From positions 1-22,383 of the forward strand of contig CASFRQ010000084.1 in assembly GCA_949296785.1 (NCBI GenBank): a stretch of DNA of 22,383 bases, written 5' to 3'. This stretch comes from an uncultured Alphaproteobacteria bacterium. GTDB taxonomy: Bacteria > Pseudomonadota > Alphaproteobacteria > CASFRQ01 > SAAU01. Each line of letters begins with the position of its first letter. The first letter of the stretch is position 1. A program made the translations under genes and the position numbers. Shown piece after piece: positions 1 to 6,849 of the stretch. The notes under the pieces were generated by a model. That model had not been told where the DNA came from and did not search any database. It saw nothing but the letters and a program-made list of their open reading frames with translations.

Positions 1-33
1 ATAAATGGAATCGGTTACCTGTTTTATATTCAT
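1..33 (-). CDS. 5' end of an unidentified gene, cut by the window edge
   Basis: An ATG on the minus strand at 33-31 opens 11 codons (MNIKQVTDSIY) with no stop before the edge. A clear ribosome binding site, AAGGAG at 47-42, lies 8 bases upstream. The gene begins 29 bases after the stop of the RNA methyltransferase gene, so it is probably the third gene of the helicase-methyltransferase operon. Eleven residues are too few to identify a family. The start resembles those of some metallo-beta-lactamase-fold proteins, but this is only a guess. Confidence 0.6.
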   Translation of the reverse strand, partial: MNIKQVTDSIY

Positions 34-62
34 TTTTAATTCTCCTTACATATATTTAATTT

Positions 63-1148
63 TTATCTTTCAAAAACGCCGATGGCTTCAATATGCCTTG
101 AAAATGTAAATTGGTCAAGCACTGTCAGCTTTTTTATCATATAACCGCCCTCTTTTAAAACCGCTGCGTCTCGGGCGAATGTGTTCGGGGCGCAGGAAAC
201 CATCACGATTTTTTTCACCCCGCTTTGAGACAGACAGCGGCTCTGTTCCAACGCGCCGGCCCGAGGCGGATCAAGAACGCAGACATCAAACGCCTCCATC
301 TCCTGCGCCGACATCGGAAAACGGAACAAGTCGCGGTAAAGGAAAGGGATTCCCGCCGCCTGCAAAACCGACAAAGCTTTTTTGTTGGAATCAACGCCCA
401 AAACTTTCATCCCCGCTTTGAACAAAGGAACGGTAAAAGTCCCGGCGCCGCAGAATAAATCCGCCGCCTTTTGGAACCCCGCCGTTTCCGTCAACACCTC
501 CCGGACCAAAAACGCCTCCCCTTCCTTGGAGGGTTGCAAAAAATCGCCGGCCGTCAGGGGCGACTGCGTCCTTTGGAAAATCAAATCCCCGTTAAATGTC
601 AAACGTGCCAAATCATTTTCCCGCGCGAAAGCGGCCATATCCTCCATCATGGCGTACGTCAGCTTTGTCTTCTTTTTAACGCTTTCTTCAATACGGACAT
701 CCGCCCCTTCTTCCAAAGCCAAAACATACGCGTCCCCCGCCGAATAAAGAGGCGAGAGCAACTTCCTTAAAGGGACAATCAGTCTTTCCAACTCCGGCCG
801 CAGCAAAAGGCAGGAGGCGATATCCTCTATTTCATGGCTTTTGGCCTTGTTAAATCCCAGATGAGACTTAAAAAAAGCAAAAGTCGCCCGCCGTCTGCTG
901 CGCAAAGGAACGGACAAAACCTTGTCCGCCTTTTTCTCAATCCCAGCTTGGCGCAACAAGCGTTCAACATTCTGCACTTTCATTGACAAATAGGCGTCAA
1001 AAGGCATCTCTTGGAACGCGCATCCGCCGCATTTTCCGAAAAAAGGACATAAAGGTTCACCCCGCGGCTCTTGAGCAAAGGCTTTCTCCCTTTCCTTTTC
1101 TTCCGTTTTTTCGTCTTGTTCCGGCCGTTTTAACGATTTATCCGACAT
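63..1148 (-). CDS. RumA/TrmA-family RNA (uracil-5-)-methyltransferase, without TRAM domain
   Basis: This is a SAM-dependent enzyme of the family that methylates uracil C5 in RNA (RlmC, RlmD, TrmA), acting in the cytoplasm on rRNA or tRNA. Cys34, Cys40 and Cys43 (CX5CX2C) with Cys113 match the spacing of the RumA [4Fe-4S] site. DLFCGAGTF (230-238) is the SAM-binding loop, DPPRAG (293-298) is motif IV, and SCAPNTFARD (318-327) carries the likely catalytic Cys319. The C-terminal FSRHIEAIGVF is the usual family ending. At 361 residues it is shorter than RlmD (about 430): a lysine/glutamate-rich stretch of some 30 residues replaces the N-terminal TRAM domain. The gene follows the helicase stop by 31 bases and is preceded by AGGAAAGG. 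The fold assignment is firm; the target uridine is not known. Confidence 0.93.
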   Translation of the reverse strand: MSDKSLKRPEQDEKTEEKEREKAFAQEPRGEPLCPFFGKCGGCAFQEMPFDAYLSMKVQNVERLLRQAGIEKKADKVLSVPLRSRRRATFAFFKSHLGFNKAKSHEIEDIASCLLLRPELERLIVPLRKLLSPLYSAGDAYVLALEEGADVRIEESVKKKTKLTYAMMEDMAAFARENDLARLTFNGDLIFQRTQSPLTAGDFLQPSKEGEAFLVREVLTETAGFQKAADLFCGAGTFTVPLFKAGMKVLGVDSNKKALSVLQAAGIPFLYRDLFRFPMSAQEMEAFDVCVLDPPRAGALEQSRCLSQSGVKKIVMVSCAPNTFARDAAVLKEGGYMIKKLTVLDQFTFSRHIEAIGVFER

Positions 1149-1179
1149 TCTATACCGCCTTTCCTCTTTACTTTAAACA

Positions 1180-4100
1180 TCAAAGCGTTTCACACTCTTT
1201 TTCTATCTGCAGGACAGCCTCGCTTAAAGGAACGCGGCGCAACTCCACCCCTTCGGGAAAAGCGGCAATCAGTTCCGACGGCAAAGCGGCCTCCAACAAA
1301 ACGAAAACCCCTCTGTCCTCTTTGTTGCGGATAAGGCGACCGAACGCCTGCGTCAGCTTCTGCCGCGCCGTCATCTTATCATAAACGCCTTTTTCAAACA
1401 GGTTTCTCCTCGCCTTATGTAAAATATCCGGCCGAGGCCACGGAATACGTTCAAAAACAATCAAACGCAAAGACCTGCCCGGCACATCAATCCCGTCTCT
1501 GACCGTATCCGTCCCAAGAAGGCAAGCGTTTTCGTCCGCTTTAAACAAATCTATCAAAGTGGAAGAGGCCATATCCGTCACATGCTGCGCGAACAATTCA
1601 ATACCGTCCCGGCGCAAAGATTCCTCAATCATCTGATACACGCGTCGCAACCGATGAATCGCCGTAAAAATCCCCAAAGCGCCGCCGCCCGACGCCTTAA
1701 ATAACCGTTCAAAGGCGTTTGCCACCGCCTGTGGCGAATTTTTATCCACATCCGTGATAAGAAAGATTTTCGCCTGTTCCCGATAACGGAACGGAGATTT
1801 CATCGCCACGCGCGTCGCAGGCTGCGGCAGATACCGGGCGCCGCTCATTTTTTCCGCCCGCTCCCAATCTTTTTCCTCCTCCCGCGTGTTTTCCTTTAAA
1901 GTCGCCGAGGTAATCAAAAGCCCCAGCGCCTTTTCGTTAATCACATCGTACAGCGGTTTCATCGGGTCAAAAAAGTGGCGAGCGAACATAACATCCACCT
2001 CTTCTTTTTCCCGTTTGGTGATTTCAAACCATTCCACAAAGGTAACCTCCGGTTCGTCTGTCAAAGAAGCCAACATCTCCGCAAACCCTTTTAAAGGGTC
2101 TAAAAGGCGTTGCTTGATTGACTTTTCAAAGGGTTCTAACTGACGAGCGGCCTGCGCCGCCTCTTCCGGCGTTTGAAACGATTCTTTTACGAAAGCCTTA
2201 TTCTGTCCCGCGGCGATTTCCTTTTTATTTTTTTGAAAATCCGCCTCTTTCTCCGTTTTTTCCGGCATGTCCGGCTGTTCCGTTTGGGCCGGTAAAGAGG
2301 GTTGTTCCGACGCCTTTGCCCGCGCTGACGCCGAACCCTTTGAAAGCGATGAAGGAAGCATGGTTTCGGTAACCTCTGAGGATAATGAGGCAAAATCCCC
2401 CGCCGCCGATGAAACGGATGAGACGAAAGAAACGGACGAATCTGATGAAACAGCCGACGCATCTGACGCCATGACCGAAACGGACGGAACGGAAGAAGTA
2501 ACTGGGATTGCAAAATCCCCCGCCGCCGATGAAACGGACGAGACGGAAGAAACGGATGAAGCCGACAAAGAATCCGGCCCTACGGCCGAAGCAGGTGGTA
2601 CGGAAGAAACGGATAAAACCGAGAAAGAGTCCGAAGAATCCGGCGTCGCGGCCGGCGCCTTCCCCGTTAAAGCCGAGACCGGCAGGGCGGCCAGCAACGG
2701 CTCTTTTAACGCCTTCAACAACCGCTGCAACGCGTATATCAGCGCCTTAATATCCTTTGCCAATGCCTCCGCCGTTTGCAGTACCTCGTCCGTCGCGGGA
2801 TAAACGGGGCATTCTATGCTGAACTCATCCCATACTCTGTTTTGAGAAAAAACCTGGCGACGCACGGCCTGCAAAAAAGTTTCCCAGCTGCCCTTCGGTC
2901 CCGATTTTTGCAGTCTTTTCATAAAACCTTCTTTCGGCAGGCAGGCCGCTTTTTCCAAAACCTCAAACAAAGCGTCCTGGGCCTTGGTTCCCATCCCGTC
3001 GGGTAATTCCTTCACGCGACGAGGCAATCCCTTCAAATGTTTGGTGTTCCGACTGGCGCCGAAAATATACTGAGACATGAACAACCCTTCCCGGCCCGAC
3101 AATTCCAGGGAAAAAGCGCTGTCCACCGACTGGAACAAATGATGCCCCTCGTCAAAGATATAGTGGCGGGCGGGGCTTTCCTCCTCCAACGCGTTGACCA
3201 TCTGCGCCATGACAAGGGCGTGATTGGCAATCACCACTTTCGCCTGGCGGCAGGCGCGCACGACCTTTTCAATAAAACATTTTTTATAATAGGGACAGGC
3301 GCTGTATAAACATTCTCCTCTCTTGTCCGTCAAATCCAAAAACACCGGCCGGCCGAACAAATCCATAATCCAGCTGGAAAAATCGCCGCTGCGCAAATCG
3401 CCGTCTTTCGTCTTCATCAGCCAGCGAGCGGTAAATCCCAAAGGAATAGACAGACTGGACGCGTCCGCCGCCTCCATATAGTTCAGAAGGCACAGGTAAT
3501 TTTCCCGCCCTTTGCGTACGACAATCTCCCCGGGCGCGAATAAAGGCGACAGCTCGTTTAAAAGCTGCGTCTGCAACGCTTTTGTGTAAGTGCTCATCCA
3601 TACGCAGGAGTCGTTTTTCGCCGTCCACAAGCGCACGGGCACGCCATACCCCAAGGTTTTGCCGATACCGGTCCCCGCCTGCGCCAAAACGGCATTGACT
3701 TCTTTTTCCGCACCGCCTTTCGGAAAGTTAAAAATTCGGGCGATTTTACGGGCATATTCAAACTGTTCCTGCCTTTTTTCACGCCGTCCCAACCGTTGCA
3801 GGCAGTCGGATAATCCTTTTTCCACCTCTTTGTCCGTCAAAGGAAGGAAAGAACCGGGTCCGGGCAAAGGTTCCTCCTGCCATTCGCCGATATTTTTCAA
3901 AGGAGAGAAAAACTTCCCCTCCACAGGCGGCAATACCTTTAATAAAATCCCACGCCAGTTCCAACCGTGCATTTTATCTACAATCAAGGCTATCTGTTCC
4001 TGTTCTGAGACGGAAAAGGACATCAGGTTTTCCAACAATCGTTCGGCGATTTGTTTTAGAGCCGCCAGTTTTTCATAGGAATTGACCGGAACGGGCAATC

Positions 4101-4182
4101 TTAAAAAAGAGCAAACGGAAACAAACGAAGGCGCCACCCTTTCCGTCGGGTACAAAAAGCCGAACAATTCCAGAATATCCAA
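1180..4182 (-). CDS. DinG/XPD-like Fe-S superfamily 2 DNA helicase
   Basis: This is an ATP-dependent 5'-3' DNA helicase of the Rad3/XPD/DinG group, a family that unwinds DNA and R-loop structures in repair. AGTGIGKT (169-176) is Walker A. Cys231, Cys291, Cys296 and Cys302 are placed as the Fe-S cluster ligands. DEGH (344-347) is motif II, LLITSATL motif III, and QAFGRLIR (945-952) motif VI. Residues 505-660 form a Ser/Val/Asp-rich then Lys/Glu-rich low-complexity insert with a 40-residue internal repeat, placed before the second helicase domain. The coordinates begin at the first ordinary start codon, a TTG at 4182 that has no ribosome binding site. The true N-terminus is probably 48 codons upstream (see 4183-4331). 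The gene heads a minus-strand operon with the RNA methyltransferase. Family is certain; the exact orthologue is not. Confidence 0.93.
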   Translation of the reverse strand: MDILELFGFLYPTERVAPSFVSVCSFLRLPVPVNSYEKLAALKQIAERLLENLMSFSVSEQEQIALIVDKMHGWNWRGILLKVLPPVEGKFFSPLKNIGEWQEEPLPGPGSFLPLTDKEVEKGLSDCLQRLGRREKRQEQFEYARKIARIFNFPKGGAEKEVNAVLAQAGTGIGKTLGYGVPVRLWTAKNDSCVWMSTYTKALQTQLLNELSPLFAPGEIVVRKGRENYLCLLNYMEAADASSLSIPLGFTARWLMKTKDGDLRSGDFSSWIMDLFGRPVFLDLTDKRGECLYSACPYYKKCFIEKVVRACRQAKVVIANHALVMAQMVNALEEESPARHYIFDEGHHLFQSVDSAFSLELSGREGLFMSQYIFGASRNTKHLKGLPRRVKELPDGMGTKAQDALFEVLEKAACLPKEGFMKRLQKSGPKGSWETFLQAVRRQVFSQNRVWDEFSIECPVYPATDEVLQTAEALAKDIKALIYALQRLLKALKEPLLAALPVSALTGKAPAATPDSSDSFSVLSVSSVPPASAVGPDSLSASSVSSVSSVSSAAGDFAIPVTSSVPSVSVMASDASAVSSDSSVSFVSSVSSAAGDFASLSSEVTETMLPSSLSKGSASARAKASEQPSLPAQTEQPDMPEKTEKEADFQKNKKEIAAGQNKAFVKESFQTPEEAAQAARQLEPFEKSIKQRLLDPLKGFAEMLASLTDEPEVTFVEWFEITKREKEEVDVMFARHFFDPMKPLYDVINEKALGLLITSATLKENTREEEKDWERAEKMSGARYLPQPATRVAMKSPFRYREQAKIFLITDVDKNSPQAVANAFERLFKASGGGALGIFTAIHRLRRVYQMIEESLRRDGIELFAQHVTDMASSTLIDLFKADENACLLGTDTVRDGIDVPGRSLRLIVFERIPWPRPDILHKARRNLFEKGVYDKMTARQKLTQAFGRLIRNKEDRGVFVLLEAALPSELIAAFPEGVELRRVPLSEAVLQIEKECETL
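2391..2560. repeat. Imperfect 120-base duplication in the helicase linker
   Basis: About 50 bases starting CAAAATCCCCCGCCGCCGAT occur at 2391-2440 and again at 2511-2560 with only a few substitutions, at a period of exactly 120 bases (40 codons). In the protein both copies read VSSAAGDFA. Shorter GAAACGGA-type units fill the space between them. The period is a multiple of three, so copy-number changes would keep the reading frame. Confidence 0.85.
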
Positions 4183-4331
4183 CCCTTTGACATAAGCCGC
4201 TATCTTCTTTTTATAAAAGGTTAAAACAACCCCTTCCGGCGGGAAAGACAGTTCCTGGATTTCCCCCTCCTCGCTTAAATAGAGGTACCCAGACGGTACC
4301 TGAAGACAGCAGGCTATCTTTAAAATCTCAT
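4183..4331 (-). other. In-frame N-terminal extension of the helicase with non-canonical or damaged start
   Basis: Upstream of the TTG at 4182 the frame stays open for 48 codons (4326-4183). It reads as plausible protein, ending KKKIAAYVKG directly before the helicase start LDILELFGF. Alphaproteobacterial homologues, as I recall them, carry about 50-70 residues before this LELF motif. The ribosome binding site AGGAG is at 4338-4334. Seven bases below it is ATT (4326-4324), in frame. An ATG at 4331-4329 lies only two bases below the site and in another frame, reading ATG AGA TTT TAA. One extra T in the run at 4325-4322 would join that ATG to the helicase frame. So either ATT is the start, or a one-base change has broken it. 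Confidence 0.7.
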
Positions 4332-4333
4332 TT

Positions 4334-4338
4334 CTCCT
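4334..4338 (-). promoter_or_regulatory. Ribosome binding site that points to the upstream helicase start
   Basis: AGGAG within AAAGGAGAA on the minus strand. It is the only good Shine-Dalgarno sequence near the helicase gene and lies about 150 bases above the TTG at 4182. The layout GGAG plus seven bases plus start is the same as that of the small membrane protein gene at 6350, where the seven bases also contain a decoy ATG. Confidence 0.7.
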
Positions 4339-4342
4339 TTTT

Positions 4343-4814
4343 TTATGCCCATCGCCTTTTGAGGCTTTTTATTTGCGCCGGCGTCGCGCGACAGGTTTTC
4401 CCCGTTTTCCGAACGATGCCGAAAACATAGAAAAACCCGCTTTCCGGCATTAAGGTAGCATTTTGCCCCGTTCCTTCAGCCCAACGCGGGAAGAAAGCAT
4501 CCACGCCGAAAGAAAACATTCGTCCGGTGCCGATTTTGCCCAAAAAACAAAAGAACGCACCAATAAACGACATTTCGTCCCGTCCAATCGCCGGAAAACT
4601 CTTTTGTCAAAAAGCAAAAAACCTTATCTTCCAAACAAAACTTTTTTCCTTTTTCGTTCTTTCAGAGCCACCCCTCTCCGCCAGCCGGAAAAATTTTGGA
4701 TATTGTACGCTTTTTGTTTGAAAAAGTCTTGATTTTTTTTCAAAAATCAATAATTCTGTAAAAGTTAAGAAATTTCAATAAAAACAAGGTCATATTTTTA
4801 AGGAAACATCAAGA
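4343..4814. other. Divergent intergenic region between helicase operon and lysS
   Basis: This stretch of about 470 bases lies between two divergent transcription units and should hold both promoters. A minus-strand frame of 76 codons (4573-4343) stops just above the helicase ribosome binding site, but it has no clear binding site of its own and resembles no family I know. A 9-base AT-rich inverted repeat, TTGATTTTT (4729-4737) and AAAAATCAA (4742-4750), lies 65 bases above lysS and may overlap its promoter. AAGGAA before 4815 is the lysS ribosome binding site. No RNA gene or riboswitch was recognised. Confidence 0.5.
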
Positions 4815-6290
4815 ATGCCTGAAGTACAAAGCACGGAACAACGGGATATCCGCATTAAAAAGCTCAAAGAATTTGAAAGCCGGGGCATCAACCCCTATCC
4901 GCATATTTACAAACCGACGGACACTTCCGCGGGTTTGGCGGAAAAGTACAAAGACCTGCCGAACGATACGCAGGTGGAGGATATTGTCAAAGTCGCCGGC
5001 CGGATTAAAGCCATCCGCAATTCAGGCATGTTTATTGATTTGTACGATAAAGACGGAAAAATACAGATTTTTTCCTCTTTGGAGCATTTGCCCGCTGAGC
5101 AGTTGGACATTCTGTCTTTGCTGGACATCGGGGACATTATTGGCGTTGAAGGGCGCGTCAAACGAACCAAACGCGGGGAGCTGAGCGTTGTGACGGAAAA
5201 GCTGACGGTGTTAAGCAAAGCGTTAATTCCTCTGCCGGAAAAATATCACGGCCTGACGGATACGGAAATGAAGTACCGCCAACGTTATGTGGACATGATT
5301 GTCAATGATTCGACTATTCAGACTTTCATCAAACGCAGCCAGATTATTACTTCCATCCGCAAAACTTTTTTGGATAAAGGCTTTTTGGAGGTAGAAACCC
5401 CCATTTTACACCCGATTAAGGGAGGCGCTACGGCTCGGCCGTTTATCACGCATCACAACACCTTGGACATGGATTTGTATTTGCGCGTCGCGCCGGAGCT
5501 GTATCTCAAGCGCTTGATCGTCGGCGGGATGGACGCCGTCTTTGAAATCGGCCGCGTTTTCAGAAACGAGGGGATGGACACGCGCCACAATCCGGAATTT
5601 ACGATTTTGGAAGCATATTGGAAATATAAAGACTACTACGACATGATGGATTTGTTTGAAGACATCGTCCGTAATGCCTGTCTGGCCGTGAACGGCACAC
5701 TGCAAATTGAATTTGACGGCAAAAAAATTGATTTGGAGAAGCCTTTTGCCCGCCGTAGCATGGACAGTCTGGTGAAAGAATATACCGGCATTGACTTTTT
5801 GGCCATTCATTCGGATGAAGAAGCCGTCAAGGCCGCTGAAAGCATCGGAGTTAAGGTGGAAGGTGACCAGGTCTGGGGCCAGGCATTGGTCAGCGTGTTT
5901 GAAGCCAAATGTGAAGAACACCTTATCCAGCCGACTCATGTCATGAACCATCCTGTTTCCGATTCTCCCTTGACCAAAATACATCGGGAAGACAACCGTT
6001 TGGTGGAAAGGTTTGAAACCTACATCAACGGTTGGGAGATGAGCAACGCCTACACCGAGCTGACCAACCCGCTGGATCAGCGCGCCCGATTGGAGGACCA
6101 GGTACGCCAGGCCAAAGCCGGCAATCCGGAGGCAGACACCATGGTGGATGAAGATTTCGTCACCGCTTTGGAATACGGGCTGGCACCGACGGGCGGCTTA
6201 GGCATCGGCGTGGATCGGTTGGTCATGATTTTGACCAATAGCCTGTCCATTCGGGATGTCATTGCCTTTCCGACTTTAAGATTGAAATAA
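4815..6290 (+). CDS. lysS: Lysyl-tRNA synthetase, class II
   Basis: The enzyme charges tRNA-Lys with lysine using ATP, in the cytoplasm. At 491 residues the length is standard. An N-terminal OB-fold anticodon-binding domain (about 55-150) precedes the class II catalytic core. Motif 2 is FRNEGMDTRHNPEF (249-262) and motif 3 is GLGIGVDRLVMIL (461-473). The sequence GGATARPFITHHN (203-215) is typical of LysRS. The start ATG has AAGGAA ten bases upstream. It is followed at 59 bases by a small membrane protein gene, probably on the same transcript. The notable point is that many alphaproteobacteria use the unrelated class I LysRS instead. Identification is certain. Confidence 0.98.
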   Translation: MPEVQSTEQRDIRIKKLKEFESRGINPYPHIYKPTDTSAGLAEKYKDLPNDTQVEDIVKVAGRIKAIRNSGMFIDLYDKDGKIQIFSSLEHLPAEQLDILSLLDIGDIIGVEGRVKRTKRGELSVVTEKLTVLSKALIPLPEKYHGLTDTEMKYRQRYVDMIVNDSTIQTFIKRSQIITSIRKTFLDKGFLEVETPILHPIKGGATARPFITHHNTLDMDLYLRVAPELYLKRLIVGGMDAVFEIGRVFRNEGMDTRHNPEFTILEAYWKYKDYYDMMDLFEDIVRNACLAVNGTLQIEFDGKKIDLEKPFARRSMDSLVKEYTGIDFLAIHSDEEAVKAAESIGVKVEGDQVWGQALVSVFEAKCEEHLIQPTHVMNHPVSDSPLTKIHREDNRLVERFETYINGWEMSNAYTELTNPLDQRARLEDQVRQAKAGNPEADTMVDEDFVTALEYGLAPTGGLGIGVDRLVMILTNSLSIRDVIAFPTLRLK

Positions 6291-6349
6291 CCAACGGTAA
6301 TAAAGCCGTCAAAACTAGCCAAAGAAAAACAAAAAAAAGGAGAATGAAA

Positions 6350-6703
6350 ATGAAACTTGATATTAAGGATTTAAAAGACTTGAATAATCGCACCGTCGTG
6401 CCGATGTTGGCGCCGATGTTGCAACCGTACACGAAATATATTTACTGGGTGCTGAGCGGGCTGTTGGCGATTTTATTTTTAGCCAACTTTACGACAATCG
6501 CTTCTTTATCCGTCTTTATCCTGAATGTTATTTTGATTTTGATTGGTTTTGTCGCCGTCAGAATGCTGTGCGAGTTTTTGGTTGACTATCCGTACCCGGT
6601 GTCACCCAACAAATCCGCGGAAAAAGAAGGCAAAGAGAAAGTTAAAGAGACCGTTAAGGAAGTAAAAGAAGCGGCCAAAGAAATCAAAGAAGAAGTGAAA
6701 TAA
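6350..6703 (+). CDS. Small two-helix membrane protein, DUF4282-like, with Lys/Glu tail
   Basis: A 117-residue protein of unknown function. Two hydrophobic helices (about 26-44 and 46-72) are followed by a conserved-looking RMLCEFLVDYPY segment and a 35-residue tail of KEKVKETVKEVKEAAKEIKEEVK type, which should form a charged amphipathic helix or coiled coil in the cytoplasm. The two-helix layout with an Arg-Glu pair in the second helix recalls DUF4282, a family of unknown function; this is a weak match by eye. I start at the second ATG (6350), seven bases after GGAG, rather than the ATG at 6344, which is only one base away. The gene lies downstream of lysS and ends at a strong terminator. Confidence 0.8.
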   Translation: MKLDIKDLKDLNNRTVVPMLAPMLQPYTKYIYWVLSGLLAILFLANFTTIASLSVFILNVILILIGFVAVRMLCEFLVDYPYPVSPNKSAEKEGKEKVKETVKEVKEAAKEIKEEVK

Positions 6704-6738
6704 CTTTTTCAACAATTTAAGATACAATAATCAACTGA

Positions 6739-6772
6739 AAAAAGGCAACTATCCCGTTGCCTTTTTCTTTTT
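6739..6772. terminator. Bidirectional intrinsic terminator
   Basis: The stem AAAAAGGCAAC (6739-6749) pairs with GTTGCCTTTTT (6756-6766) across a six-base loop, with further T on the plus side. The A run on the left gives a T run on the minus strand, so it can end both the lysS unit and the converging pilin-like gene. Confidence 0.9.
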
Positions 6773-6849
6773 TAAGAATCATTCTTTATAATAAAAATAA
6801 AAATCTTAAAAAACAGCCTATTATAAACCAAACTATGAAGCCGATTGCT

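Noticed and set aside
2091..2110. CTTTTAAAGGGTCTAAAAGG resembles the pilin palindromes.
   Set aside because: It lies within the helicase coding sequence and lacks the AATCTC box; probably chance.
2267..2803. Plus-strand open frame of 178 codons, very acidic (Glu/Thr/Asp), opposite the helicase.
   Set aside because: It is the antisense image of the Ser/Val/Asp-rich repeat insert; no ribosome binding site and no family resemblance.
4343..4573. Minus-strand frame of 76 codons just above the helicase.
   Set aside because: No convincing ribosome binding site or family; kept only as a note in the intergenic entry.
4463..4732. Plus-strand frame of 89 codons before lysS.
   Set aside because: Composition is untypical, no ribosome binding site, and it overlaps the likely promoter region.
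5406..5984. Minus-strand frame of 192 codons inside lysS.
   Set aside because: Antisense shadow of a highly conserved synthetase gene.
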